A stretch of DNA of 64,000 nucleotides from Pyxicephalus adspersus (GCF_032062135.1 NC_092862.1:68147840-68211839), one strand, 5' to 3'. Shown: positions 26,701-41,700, counted from the stretch's first letter. A program made the numbers and translations. Notes: generated from the sequence alone by a model not told the origin.

Positions 26701-29700
26701 TGTGTATATATTTACATGTATTTGGCATTCACAGAATTTGGTGTTATATGTACCCATAGATCGCTGAGTAAATGCTCAGACACATTCGCACTATTGACAC
26801 CTGTGCCCACCAGCATTGTTTTAAACATTAATGGGCACGTTGGCTAAATATCCTTAGTCTATGCCAGCCTTTTATAGTTTAAAATAATGTCCCATTCTGA
26901 TTTTCAAGTGGGCTGGTGGGTATTTCATAGCCATGTGGCATCAGGTGTAGTTATCCCATGCTTTTGGGTATGTTTATCAGTAATTGTGTGGACAGATCCA
27001 AACTGTCTGTACTATTACATTTTATTCAAATATGAGTTCCAAGTTCTTTCCCAGAATTATGTCCCATTCTGGATAAAGGGTTTTTAAAAAATGGCATTAT
27101 TTTACTGAAGGTTTTTGCTTTCAACAGATAAAAATACTCCCTTGATGTTAAACAGCTTCATTTGTGCAAATGTGCAGGTTGGTTAGTTTCAAACCATTTA
27201 CGTTTATATATCGGCAGCTTTTATAACCATACTCATAAAATAAAATTCAAGTTATAGAGAACCAGTACTGTTAATCTTTATTCCAAGACAGCCCATAAGA
27301 AACATATGGTTATGTTCACAGTAATTATCTTGTATGTGTCTGTGCATTTTAATGAATTAGCAGAGGGCCAATGCATTTACAGAACATGTGATAATAAACA
27401 TATTTATATAGTCTGATCCCTTTTCAGCAGTATAGTATAAATTCATGTAAATTTGCTTGTCGATATAAAGAATTGCATGAAATTTGTGGAGACATGCTGA
27501 CATCTCTAGGGAAGCTTTTTGGTGTCAGGATCAGTACATATGCTGATGAACATAAAAAGATTCAGCTATTTACTTTATACATAGTGGCACCGTCACCGCC
27601 ATTGTACATTGATATGGGTTTTCAGATGAGATTATTATGAGTCTTAAAGTAGACTTTCTACTGACAGATTAGGCTGCCATTGCCAAAAATTTGGGGATTG
27701 TGGAGATCACTGCATACCCCAATAATATTAGGAGAGTGATGTCTGCGGTCTTTTTTAAAGCTATGTGTCCCTATACGATTTAGTATACAAGGATTTCTAA
27801 TATAACACACATTACACTCTCTTATACAGCTTTCCCATTGTCATCAGTATCTGCGAGGTCCAGAGAGTCAGCAAGTTGTGATTAGTTGCTGTGAATGAAT
27901 ACTAGATTCACTGTAATCTCGTTAACACACTTTATTACATTTGGGCCCTTGTGCACTGACTTGCACTAATGTTAGAGAACCTAAAGTTATTCTCAGTTAT
28001 CTATTTGCTGCAATTCATTGTACAAATAACATTTCATTCCACATTCTGAGCAAAGTGTGTATGGTGTTGATCCATGGCATCAATATTCCATTAAATATTT
28101 GCTCTCTTAAACATTTCCATTTTCAAGGCAGATGGCTAAAAAGCAAAACAGTTGCAGAGTCTCTTATTGATAATACAAAAAGCACCATTTTCAGCTGTCA
28201 GTTCTCTATGAACGAGGTATAACTTTCCCTAGCTGTGAAGGCCAGTCAATTTCTCACCCCATCAAAGTCTGTAGCTGTATTTATTCGACTCTACACATGA
28301 AGATCGACAAGACAACTCGTGGGATCAGTACTTTTGTCACTGTTTTTTTTTAATTTGTTACACACTGGTTGGAAACTGTTTAGACACACACTGTGAGTCC
28401 AGATTACTGATTTTGCTTATAGACCGCCTAATAGTACACAACTTTCGTGTATGGGGTAGGAAACAAAAGAGTATAGTCATGATCAGCTAATTCTGTATAG
28501 CAAAGTGTACACACGTTGGGCTTTTATTGTTGGAAAGAATCTTTCACAACCTTTCCAGCTACAAAAGACTGAAAGATGCATTATTGAGCATACATACAGC
28601 GCTGTTAGGCTCTTTGGAGAGGAGTTGATTGGAGAATGACAGAGCGGCACCCCGCTAAGCTCTTTCCCCCTTTCCCCTATTTGCATTGCGGTCGTTTGTT
28701 TGATGGCCGCTGTACACACGTCGGATTCTCATCCGACACCAGCCTTACTTTTTGGATTAACTTGTAGGGGAAACACAGCCACCAGTTTCTCCAATTATCT
28801 TTCTGATAACAACATATGATTAATATGTGATGATCTTTATCTTTTTCAAAATATCTCCTAGTTTCTGTGTAGGGCACAAGAATTCTCCATGAACTATTTG
28901 GTTTAGCTCTGCAAGCTTCAGGGGTCATAGGTTTTTCACAACCCCTCCTTAGCAACAACCATTGTTTTTCTGACATAGACATTTGGAACGCACATTATAT
29001 TCAGATCCTATCCTAGATCATATGAATCATCAAATTGACTTTAAATGAGCAGTACAGATGGCATTGCATAGTCTGCTTTTCACCTGCTTGAATTACATTT
29101 CTTAGGATACACCATGTTTTTTTTGGTTGCATGCAAAGTCGGGAAAAAAAACAGTCTTTTCTTTCTGATTGTTCTATTATTTTCACATAAGGTGAAGTCT
29201 ACACATTTCCCAAGTATTTAAACTGAGTGTTTACGAGGGGGTGCTGAGAAGTTCCTGGCTTTGCTCAGAAAGAAGAGAGCCAGAGTTATGAAATAACACA
29301 TTTATTCAGCATATTGGTACAGCGTAGTTGCAGCTTTTTCAGAACGTTCAAATAAAAGTTCTTTTGTTGGGCCACAAACCAGCTCTCAGCAGCATCTTTG
29401 ACGTCAGAAATGTCCTCAAAACTTTGCCCCTTCAGGTGTTTCTTCAAATTCGAGAACAGATAATAGTCCAAGGGGGTCAAGTCAGGTGAGTAGGGGGATG
29501 CTAGACCAATTGGAAACCCAGCGTGTTCAATTTGGCAGCCACAGTGTTGGACGTGTGCGCAGGTGCATTGTCCTGCAAAAAAAGGATCCCATTGGTCAAC
29601 TTTCCCAGCCGTTTCATCTTAATTTCCTCTTTTCAGCTGGTCAGCTGCTTGTTGAGGACCTCTCTATTACACACCAGATTTCTAAAACCATACCCTTGTA

Positions 29701-32700
29701 TGACTTTATAAATTTGCTTTATTTAGGTAGTCAGATTGTCCCCTTTTTATTTCTAACTTCTTTCATTATATTATATTTTTTAAGATGTGCAGACATTAGT
29801 TTGCCGTTAAAAAAAAAAAAAAGTCACGCAAAGGCACAGTGTTTCTAATGCTATTAGTAAATACCTTGTTATAGCAGTTAAAAGAGACCGTCACATTGAG
29901 CAAAATAAGCGTCTGCTGTGCTGTGGATGCTATTTACCGTAACTGCTCACAAAAGCATTCATTTTTTGTTAGATATGGGCCAAGATGCCTATTAGCAATA
30001 ATTGAAAAATCCGGAGATGGAATAAACCAATTTAGTGTTAACATCAGTATTTTTTTATCTCTCAGAAAATCATTTAAATTAATATAGTTTACTGTGTTAA
30101 AATCCAGGTCGTTTGACTTGTTTGTGCATGCAAGTGTTTTTACGTCATTACTGTTCTGCTCTTTTACCTGCATTTTTCTGACTTACATGTGCGGTAAAAT
30201 ATGTGACATGCACTGCTTGACATCATATTTATACCACATTACCTTATTAAACCACTAAAGGGGCCATTTTTCTAATTCATTTAGTTGATTTCCTACAGAA
30301 ACCTGTATTTAAATTGTGTTGCAATTATAGCATCTTGCATCAATCTATTCTTCATCTACAACTTCAGCTGCATATCTGCAGTGTTTGAAGTCCCTGCTAA
30401 AGCTGATTTGCAGTGAGATTTAGTGATTCAGATGTTCTGTTGCTTACTTTTTGGCTGCTTGAGGATCTGACAGTGAGGAAGCAAATCTCTGTCCTTGCCA
30501 AGATGGCTGCCTTCATACAGCGACAGTGCAGAACAAGGTATGATTAGCTAGTAATGGTTATGAGATCAACTGTTCAGTAAGCATAGGCAACACTGAAAAC
30601 TTGTCCCTTGCCTGCTTCCTATGTACGTTTTGGAACACCTACATTTTTACCTTAAAAGTGAAATTTTGAAGTCAACAGCTTGGTTTTACAGCTGGATCCA
30701 AACTACTTTGTCCATTGGTTTATATCAAAATAAATTGTAGAGCTTCATCAGTTTTTTGTATCTTAGTGATGTCCTTGATATCAGTAAAATGTAATAACGT
30801 GTTGCCATTCTTGTGATGTTAGAACCTTGGTATGAGAAAGGTGATGTATTTAGTTTATCCTAATGATGTATTAGATGGGTGTAGCACTTTAGGGTCCAAG
30901 CAGACACTGTTTTGTGTTTTAGTAATATTACAGTGAGGCTTCTATCACTTATAATACTTTGCTTCCAATTTTTTTTAAATCAGTCTTTCTGACACAAATA
31001 TTGAGTATGGTGATATCATTTTTAGGAGGGCTCCAGGGATCTAGTGTGGGAACTTTGAGCAGTTTAATGTGTCCCCAGTCTGACTGTATCATGGAATATG
31101 TACCCAGTCTCCAACTATCGAATGTCTACAGTCTCTGACCATCTCTTGTAGTATCCCTGTAAATGTATGTACATTGCATTTATTCAATAATATGTGTAGC
31201 CCTTTGGTTCACAGGAGAGGCCCCTTATATAAAGTAACTGCCTCTATTCCAAAATGCTAGTTTGCCAAAGTAACAGATTTATGTACAAGTAATGCTCTAC
31301 GCCTCTTCCTTATGTCAAGAAAGCTGTTTACTAGTGTTTTACTTCAGTGGAAAACCTGATTAGGTTACAAATATTGTATACTGTGGCCTTACTTGCTTTT
31401 GATTAAAATAAATCAGCTCTCTTTCAGGGCACATGTTTAAAATTTTTAAATTCTACTGCTTAGTATATTATGAAATGTATATTTTATTACTAAGATCAGT
31501 GATAATGCTAATAAATTCCATTTGTGTGGCAGTAAAAAAATAATTTCTTGAGAGTTTGTATAAATCAATAAACTTATTGCTTTTTATCTTGTTGAATATT
31601 ACTCAGCGTGTTGTGTTGTATTAGCTCCTTCCACAAGCTGGAACAATTTGGCCGCTAGATGGTGATCTAGTTCTACGTTGGAACAATGGCTGCCATTTGC
31701 AGCGGGATGAAAGTCCATCTCTCATTCTACACTACTTATTTCTCTCTTTGTTTTATACACTGCCTTCATTTGGAGCTAAGTGCTCTCAGAAATGCTGCAG
31801 TCTTGCTTTATCCCTTAAAAATGATTGCTGTTCTTGTTGCTTTTTCAGATTCCCCTGTGCAAAGTAATCCGGTTTAACATTGACTACACAATTCATTTCA
31901 TTGAGGAAATGATGCCTGAGGTAAGGAAACATGCGTGTAACCCTTTTATTGCCAGAGCCTACCAAGAAAGTCATTGTCAGCCTCCCAACATTAAATTGAG
32001 TAACCATGGACTTGGGCAATTTTCTGTGTACACATTTTATTGCCGCTCCCCTGATATCAGAGCACTAAAGAAACAGGAATGGATTTTGTAATAAGTAGCA
32101 GAATCCGCTTCTACCACCTTTATTACAGCTTCATCCTTTGATGTCCTGCCAGCTCACTGTTGTTGACTGTGCTAAAACCCATCGGGATGCACGGGAGGCA
32201 GGTGAATTAGAGGGTCACAACTCTACCTCATCTCAGACATAGAAGGCAGTTCATGGGCAGGACACACATATGCATTTTATTGCATCAGCACTTTTCCAGC
32301 CACTGTTAGCAAATTAACTCACTCCGCTCTTATGGTACAGTCCGTTTGTTCTTGTCCATTTCATCTAAATGAATTAAAAAGGTGACATTCAGCAGATTGA
32401 GAGAGTTTTTTTTTTTTAGTTTCCAATGCTTTGTTTCTGAATATAAAGCCTCTGCAGTGAATGAAAAATCCTTCAGTCTTCCCCCAGTTTTCAATTTGAA
32501 ATGGTCATATTGCCATGTTCCGGCTGTGCTTGCACGGTCCTATAACTTACTATCCATTTAAAAGACATATCTGCCATATTGCATTGCTCACAATACCCTG
32601 CAGGACTGTTTTTCACATTATGGGTAATTCTTCCTTTAGGTAATAGTGTGTGGAGAGAGGGTCATTCAGAACTTGGTAATGGAAGCCACCTGTAATAGAC

Positions 32701-35700
32701 TGAATGACTTCAATATTAGTGCGCCCCTGTGTTTGTTTTAGCTGCCATTTCCTTATACCAAGTTATGAATAAATACTTAGGGCCAGCTTTCATTATAAAA
32801 AGGTGACAGAAATGCACAGTTAATCTTCAGATTGTAATAGTCGGGGAAAAGAAATACACTCTGGCATACTGTTGCAAGATATGTTTATTTCTTTTAACAT
32901 AGCTTTAGGCGAGATGACAATCTTGCTTTCTCAAATAGACATGGACAACTACAGCGCTGCGTGCAGAGTATAATTAAAGCCTAATGAACCAAACGTTATT
33001 ATATTAGCAGAATCTAATTTTCTCTTCATATTATGCTATCGTACGTTTTGTCCAAACATCATATCCTCCTCGTTGCTTTTTATGCTTGCTATTTTGTTTT
33101 GCATAATATTTAAAAAGTCTGGAATGACATTTCTAAATAAGATGAATGCAGACTTCAAAATGATTCATTGTCTGCTATTGAATCTGTCGTAATGTTGGCA
33201 AACTAGCAATAAAGTACAGCAGGGAACCTGCTAGTCTTAACGTAGTCTTATTGTCATGCTTGGCTGCCTATGTGCGTACAGATGCTTAACAATGCATCTT
33301 TGTCGCGCTGAACATAGCAGAGGTGTATTGAGTTGGATGTAATTTGCATGGTAGGAGTTAAAAAAAAAAAATAAGCTGTTTGTTTTTAAATAAGCTTTCA
33401 TGTATAGGTTCATAATGATCTATGGAAGCGGGGAGGCTATGATCCTCACTAAGTAATGCTAATCTGTAGCTGAAAATACTAGTGATCGTTCATGGAGCCC
33501 GCCTGGGAAGTGTTGCACTGGTTTGCAGCTTTTTAGTGATGGTCCATCTGCTTCTTAAATTACTGGTTACAGTTCAGAGGTTGCGGATATTTTTTTGGCT
33601 ACAGCAAAACCACTGCATAGAAATGAAAACTGATAATTGCAGCACTCAGATGGAAAATATTACATTGGTCAGTTTGTACTAAATCAAAGCAATCAATCAA
33701 ACATTTCCTTTTTATTATTACATAATTGCTGATTGCATGGTGTGCAATAGGCTTTGGGCAGTATTAGTAAATAATTAATGGAGGCAATCCATACAACCAG
33801 AGCAAGTAATATGAAATGTAGGTTATTCATTAAAGAAGAATTCCACAACAACCTTGTTTATAAACGAGTGACAGGAGTATTAATCTTGGTCCCCTCTTTT
33901 CCATATCCTGTCATTCTAAGACTTATCTAGTACATAACTGATTTAGCAAAGCATTCCATTGTAATGCATCTTTTGTGTTTTGCTGAAAGCGTCTCTGCAT
34001 TCATTCTCTTTTGACACTCATATTTCTTTATATGCTCACTGTTTTTATATGCAAGTAATTTATTTCTTATTCTATGCCAAAAAGAATAGAGGTAAGTAGG
34101 ATGTAAACCCTCTTCAGTTATGAAGGTATTACCATAATAAGTTAAGGTCATGTTAAGCAGAATCTGAGCTAATAAATACACAAGATAACAACAGCGCTGA
34201 CTCCTTCGCGTCACATGGGTGCACTGGTTAAATTAAAACTATTTAACTCATTAGGTAATTTTAACATTGAAATATTTCCCCTTGAACCACTGAAGCTTTT
34301 TGTTTATGGGCCTTGTTCAGCTGCAATGTGAACCTTTATTCTCAATTCAAATCTCTGGCAGACTGAACCAGGTTTTCCTTAAGAATTTGTCTATATTTAG
34401 TGCCATCTATCTCTCCTTTATTCCTGACCATTTTTATGTCTTCATAGCATTATGCTTCCACTACCATGCTTCACCACACTTCACGCTGGTGTTTTCGGGA
34501 TGATAGGAAGTGTTGGGTTTGCGCCACGCAATATCTTTGCAACATCCTATTTGACAAAAGAGCCTTCCTCATTGTGTTTGAGGAGTCATCCACATGCTTC
34601 TTCAAATGGTTTATCCTTAGTGACTTTTGACTAAATTTAATAAATTACCGCTTTTCTCCACAGTACAAGTACAAGGCCTTTTCTTGTCACTTTTGCAGTG
34701 TGCCATAATCTTTCAGTTTTGGTATACTGAATGTAATGCTGCTTTTTGGGACATTCAAAGTTTGGGTTCAGCGCTGATCCATGCTTCTCTACAACTGTCT
34801 CTGACCTGTTTCATAATGCATGCTTAGTTTTGTGGAGTCAGGGTATTTGTTATGGCATACAACTATGCACACATTTTTCACTTTTTTTTTTTAATTTATG
34901 TATGAGATTTTATTTTCATTCCACAATATAGATTGCATTGGTAAGTCTGTTACATAAAATCCAAATGAAAAAAAAAAATGAATTCCGGATTGTAATGTGA
35001 TAAAAAAGGACAAACACCGAGGGGAATAAATACTTTTGCAAGCCATTGTAGAGTGTTACAATAATGTTCCAAAATGCCGAACAAAACATCAGAACCTGTC
35101 TCATTTTCTTTCAAGTGCCTCAAAGCATAATATAGTATAGATGCCATTTAACAGGCTGAAGGCTTACAGGGTTAGTGAAAGCCTTTAACATGACACCTCT
35201 GAAAGTGCCTAAAACCCCTGCTAAACTAATGTTTTGCCAGCACTGCTGTGCAGCTTTTAGTCTTCCAGAGTTCAGCAGCACAGCTCTTTCTGTGTGTTTC
35301 GCAACTCACGTTTGGAGACACTTTAGCTTTCAAGGCTGACTTTGTCATTCAGAAGAAATCCAACGTCAAAACACAATTTTAAGGAAAAGGGCTTATTAGA
35401 GTGACCTAAATAAAATGAGCATTCCTGATTTGGGCAGTTTGGGAGCTACCGTATTTTTCGGACCATAAGACGCACTGGACCATAAGACGCACCAGTTTTT
35501 TAGAGAAGGGAAATGAAGAAAAAAAAGATTCTGAAACAAATAGTGTCCTAAAATATTTTATGTGCATTAAAAACCAACATCACAGTCATAAGGCAGAGGG
35601 GGGCTATACAGGGGGGACGGGACAGCAGCTGGGGAGGATACATTTTGATACATTTGGACCATAAGACGCAGGGACTTTTTCCCCCCACTTCTGGGGGGGA

Positions 35701-38700
35701 AAAAAGTGCGTCTTATGGTCCGAAAAATACGTTATTCAACAACACCAATTGGAGAGGTTACAGGTAGTACAGTCCTGCGGATAAAGCAGGTGAATAGTTT
35801 CTTTTCATTAGAGATGTGTTTTTTTTTATTTTTATTAAGTTGCAACTCTCATAAAGTTTAGTTTTTATATTTATTACAGTAATAAAGCCAGACTTCATAC
35901 ACAGTTTTAAATATGTTCATAGTGCTCATGCTTCTATTTTTTTGTACATAGTCTTACAGCCCATGGTAAAATACTCTGTAATAGCAGCATGCCATGGAAG
36001 TGTTTTTCAAACAGGGTTTCTACACAGGTTGCTACAATGAGCTGTTTGTGCCTCCCCAGTTAGTATAGCTGACACAGATGAATATAATATATCTGTAAGA
36101 GTGATGTTCTTCCCACTGGCCAGCAATTAAGGAAGCATTTTCCCAATGACCACCACACTAATGTACTATGAGCTTTGGCTATAGAAATATTGCAGGGGGT
36201 TCCCTGAAGATCTGAAAGTTATTTCAAAGGTTCATCCATGGTGAAAAGGTTGAGAAGGCTGTTCTAGAGAGTTGAGCTTTGGTCCAGGTTTTTAGCAGTC
36301 CACAGTGCCATCCTTTCTACAGAACGTGGACGACTTCTGGAGACCTGAACAAACTGCCCCACTCTTTTTAGTACACTGTTAGTACCAGGGTATTTTAACA
36401 CATGCTGTAACACTATGTACAAAACATGTTTTTATTACTGTATATGAAGCCTAATTCTATTACAGTAAGAAATATTAAGACCACATTTAGTATGCATGTT
36501 AACATGCGGTATTTCACTAGTGAATAGGCTTTGCATTAAGACAACCTATTAAATTTGAATGAGCCTCAACTGTACCGCAATGCTGGTTTTAAAGTCATTA
36601 GCTTTTTTTTTTTTTTCTCTCCATCATGGAGCACTACAACACAGATAGTTCACATCTGCACATGCTTTGTGATGCACTAAAAACACACGTACATTGATCA
36701 CTGGCATCTGTACTACCTTTTAAAGTGAACACCTTCGCTATATGTGTGTTTTTACAGTGATACAACACTTTAAATTGGCCTTAAAAAGACTACCATTGAT
36801 TTTTTTTATTGCATTGTTTAGTTTTAAAAAAAAAAAAAAATAAAGCATTTTTTTTGAATATTCTTTATGATTTACATCAGACTTGTGTCACTGTATAAAC
36901 ACAGACCTCGGTAACATTTTGCAACTCAGTGTTATAAAAATGTCAGTCCTGACTAGTTCAGACCATTCCTCCAGAACACCAGGATACTCCCAATCGGTTG
37001 TCACTTTTTAATCTTTATGTATTACAACCTTTGACTGTTACCAGTATCCTATATACATAGAATATGTTTAACTTTATCTGTGTCACATATACTAGTCATT
37101 TCTTCTTTTAGTCATCCTATTCTGTTTCTTTTTTTGTCTGTAATTTAAATTCCAAGAAAAGCCCAGTTCAGTGTCCCAGAAATACGAAACTGCAAAGCTT
37201 GGCATTTAACTAAACACCCCTTAACCTAAATGAAAAAATGTGTAGGTGAAAAGTGCACAGCTTTTTATAGACATGATATCAAATTATATAGTTTATGAAA
37301 ATAAAATTGAGCATTGGTCATTCACTTGCTACTCTCATGACTTGGCCATTTGCTTGAAACTATCATGACTTGGTCATTCACTTGGCACTATCATTAATTA
37401 TTTAAAATATAATATCTCTGTAATATTGTATATCAGCCTTTCTCAGCCTTGCATCCCCTATGGAACCCTTGAAATAATTTTCAGGTCTTGTGAAACTCCT
37501 ACTAAAAAAACATGGGATTTGTCAATAGAACTTAGACCTTACAATGGTCATCACTGAAAAGAATGTCCCTTAACAGATAATGTTTGTGGCATGTTACTTA
37601 CTCCGACAAATATTGAGGTAATGAAAACATATGTAGTCAATTAGTCAAAGCTCAAGTTAACCCCTAGCAGCCTCTGGAAAAATCCTAGGTTTCCACAGAA
37701 CCCTGACTGGGAATGGTTGCTTTATGTAGTTTCATATTTTTTTCAATAGCATTATTTGCAATCCTTTTTTCTCTCATAGAACACAAAGAGCATAATATGT
37801 ACTTGACAACTGCAATGCTATAAATGTCTTTTGTGGTTTCTTTTAGTGTCCGTTTAATATTTTGTGTGGATTTTTTTTGTCTTTGTTGCTATACATGTTA
37901 GATAATATATTCCAAGTACAAAGTATGTGAATTCCAACTAAAGGAGTTTAAAAAAGCATTAACATAAATTTTTTTTTCTTTTTTTATTCATGTATTCCAG
38001 TGGTGATTACATGGCATTTCACATGGTTTTCTGATGGTGACCACAGTGCATCATGCCTGCATAATAGGTATTGAAATGGCCATATGTAGTCCTCATCAAA
38101 AACCTGTGTAACAGGGTTGACAAAGCACGAGCATGACTGGATGACCATGGGGATTACATAGCATTTCCCAAGCCAGGTTATCTGATGTTGACTCGAGTGG
38201 GGTCATGCCTGCAAACTGTGTATCACAAGGGCCACATGTCATCTTCATCAGATGGTGGTGTAACAGGTTGACATTGCAGAAGCACAATTGGTAGACTGTA
38301 GGGTACATGACATTTCTCAGACCAGGTTCTCTGATAACTGTGGATCATGCCCACGTAGTGTTTATTGAAAATTGCTTCTGAAGTTGTATTACTATGTCAA
38401 AGATTATATAAGAGTTTAGTATTGTATTCTACATATTTAAGTACATTTCTGTTGAATTTGTTACCTGCCTGCCCTTCATTGTTCGCCTTTGAGGGGTTAA
38501 TGATAGTTTGGATACTAATATACAAACTCTTTGTTTCCCTTTAGCATTTCTGTGTGAAGGGACTTGAACTGTTTTCCTCCTACCTGTTCAGGGACATATT
38601 AGAGCTTCATGACTGGAATCTTATTGGTATGTTTCATTTACTCTGTTTGTGAAATGTTTTACCCTGTGGGCTTTGAGTGTGCTGAACCATTTAGTTGCCT

Positions 38701-41700
38701 ACGTGCCCTGTCTGTTTCTCATTCTTCTGTATTTCAGCTTGTGCAAAAAATTATATTGTGTCATTTTATTACATGTCAGGATTCCAACTACAAATTCAAC
38801 ATATTTATATTTAACCACCCTATGTGTGGAACCAATTCAGTCTGGTATTACTCCATCGTAATGTATTGTCCCTTGCCATGTAAGGTATTATATTGAAGAG
38901 CTTTAATAATTCAGGTCCGTTGACTCTTATAGATGACTACATTCAAAGTAAGCCATTCGTGGTATAATCAACATTAAATGCTCAGGTGCAATGTTTTATA
39001 AGTTCCAATTCAAACACAGTTCCACATCTCCCCCCAATACCTTACAAAGTGTTGAGTGCATGGACCTTTCTTAAGCTGTCTAAAGTTAATACTTGTCTCT
39101 GCTAACTCATAATAATCAATCGGATTCAAACCCACAGTAAAATATGGTTACAAGGTATCTCAGACTGTTCATCGCTCAATATAAATATTCACATATACAC
39201 AAAGAACATGTGAAAGTTTTTCTTCTGGGAAATTTTATTTTATTTTTATTTGCACCAGACAGTTCCACTCCTTTACAAGTCTATACAAAATGCACGCTCA
39301 TCTGCATACCCAAAGCCCATTAGCACAGGCCCTGATTGATGCAGCAAGGAAAGAAGTTGAATATACCTTTCAGTGAATTCTGAATGAGCTAAAAACCATT
39401 TTTAAATTGATGTCAAATGCAGTGAAATGCACCTAAAATTATTCTTGCTTTTGTCCAACAACACAAGCCTAGATAGTGTTGTTTCCTGCCTTTATGGATG
39501 AGGGATATACAGTAATGTAGCTGGTGAAATATCGTCAGCAACAGAATTGCTAAATAAAATACCTACTTGCTCCTATACTTTCTCATTGGCTGAGATGGTG
39601 CAGTAAATGGAAAAGCAGGGAAAATATAAAGCATTTTATATAAAATAGTAGAAAAATTCACTTCATATTACCTAACAAGCCATTGGTATATAAAAGGCAA
39701 CTCCTTAGGATTGTAATTGAAGGCTGTCATAAGGCTTCATTCACTAAGCTATAACAGCGATTCGTCATAATATCCGTAATTAGGGACAAAAGAAGCTAAA
39801 AATAACACATTGTAGTTGAGTAAATGGCCCAATGCTAGAATCAGAGCTTGTTTCTGGCTAGGTAAATACCTAATGTTAGCTTTCAGGAATTGGCATTAGC
39901 AGCCCCCCAGCAGTGGATAAGATAGATGTGGTCAAAATGTTTACTTTTGACGGGGATGATGGGTATTTCCTAAATATAATGTATGGATGAGTCTCTAAAC
40001 TGCCAGAAATTCTAAAATGCTGTTATAGTATGTCGCATGTATCCCAGGATTTCCATTTGGTATTTGTATAACATGTATCTGTATTAGTGTTTTAGCCATT
40101 CATTTCTGTGTTTTAATTATTCTAGTGGCATTACAGTTACACTGAATGTCTCACATACAGGAACAATCTGACCACCTATGTAGTTTTCTTTGGTCTGTCA
40201 CAAAATATCAGTTTGTATCACAGGAGTCATGTTTATGCAAAGGAGTGATAACACATTTCTAAATCTTTTGACTGCGCAGTAGTACAACATGGCGTCCTGC
40301 GGCTTTCTACTATGGTGCCCAAGCTGCACTATTTATTGGGACAGTGCTAATCTCTAAAATATCCCCCCCCCGTCATGTTTCGGTCCTGTCAGACAAAGGC
40401 AATGTTTCATTGGTGGAGGCTTTTACCCTCCCTGTTTTGTCCTATTGTCATGTGACAATAGTTGGAAAGACTCCTCCACATATCACTATTATAGCACAAG
40501 TAAGTAAGTGTAACTGTATTATTGTTTGAGCCCTACATTAAATGAAAACAAATAGTTGTATTTCCCCACTCTTCATTGCACAATTATGTTGCAGTCAAAT
40601 ATTTCCTTATTAAAATAGATTTTAGAGACTTTCAGAAGAGAAACTGTTAAATATTTTGCACCTTCAAAGGTTACATAAGGATACCTAAAGCCTCACTACT
40701 TAGAAAACAAGTGGGATTCCTACCCGAAATACTTTTTTGTGCAGTTTTTTTGAGAATTTATCTGGCAGAGAATCCGTTTCCCAGGATGTGTTTTAGACTC
40801 CTGATTGGTTCTGAATAGTAATGTACAGTACAATAACACATTTCTACTTTCCTTGTAGCCATTTGGTTTAAAATTAACTTGTCACTATCACTGTTATTAT
40901 TAACAGCGGAGCCTTCCACCCTGTTATAGAGACTTGTGCTCCTCAACTTCTTGAAACTAGTAGTGGACTATGGCACACCTCTAGCAGCATCACACACAGA
41001 CATTCCAGTCCAGAAATTAGTTCTGCTTCATAGTGTCGATCAATGACAGTAATAGAAATGAGAACCATAGCTTGGTTTGGATGAAAACGGTTAGGCAATA
41101 AATATTATTGATTGGTACGTTTGATGGCAGAGATCATTTTATAGCTATAGAACCAAACATAGTATGACAGACTCATTTGGTTGACTGGTGTTAAAATATC
41201 ATTCAACCATGTTGGATAATTTCATTTGATCGCTCCCTTACTATAAGACAAACTGGATTTGAAGGTTTCTATATACATTTTACTCTTAGTTGATCCAAGC
41301 ATGTGGCAGAGAAAAATAGAATACTTTTCAGTTCGATGGATAACGTCTTCCCATGCAGCTGCTTTCTCTTGGTTGTGTATTGAGTAACAGTAAAGTAACC
41401 AGGGTTATTACTATGTAGAATATTTAACATGAAAGGCAATGGCTACAAAAAACAGATTCAACATTTCCAAAATTGTAACACATGGAAGCTCTAAAATATC
41501 AGATATGAGTTATTACTAAATTTTGAGCATCTGTTTATTCTGTTGCTTTGCAGACATATATTTTAAGAAGTTAATTACATATTTATAAATAACATGTCTA
41601 CATATGACATACAAATAACTACATATGACATAATTCAAAGTAATAAAGAAGGAATGAATTTCTAATTTGTATCAGGTGAATTCATTAAGAATGCAGTTAT

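Larger units (their letters stand above)
24016..31848 (+). other. drosha intron 7 (E7-E8), 7.8 kb
   Basis: The first 4.4 kb (24016-28480) has no recognised element; it is AT-rich with a weak CTCF-like match at 24219-24232. Then come a family D MITE (28490-28750) and a broken mariner (29232-29640). 29650-31848 shows nothing I can name except 'ccaagatggctgcc' near 30499, which resembles a YY1 site, and a CTCF-like match at 31651. Confidence 0.85.
31921..38544 (+). other. drosha intron 8 (E8-E9), 6.6 kb
   Basis: Starts with a repeat-poor stretch (about 32590-33480) that may be a conserved non-coding element. Then come a Tc1-like remnant (34290-35050), a palindromic CATAAGACGCA element (35449-35732), two hAT-like MITEs (35998-36261 and 37434-37720) and a three-unit tandem repeat (38000-38390) just before E9. 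33480-34290 and 36262-37433 hold nothing recognisable. Confidence 0.85.

Noticed and set aside
28677..28982. 101-codon minus-strand frame
   Set aside because: Its end overlaps a MITE, no family is recognisable, and there are no exon signals that fit a gene.
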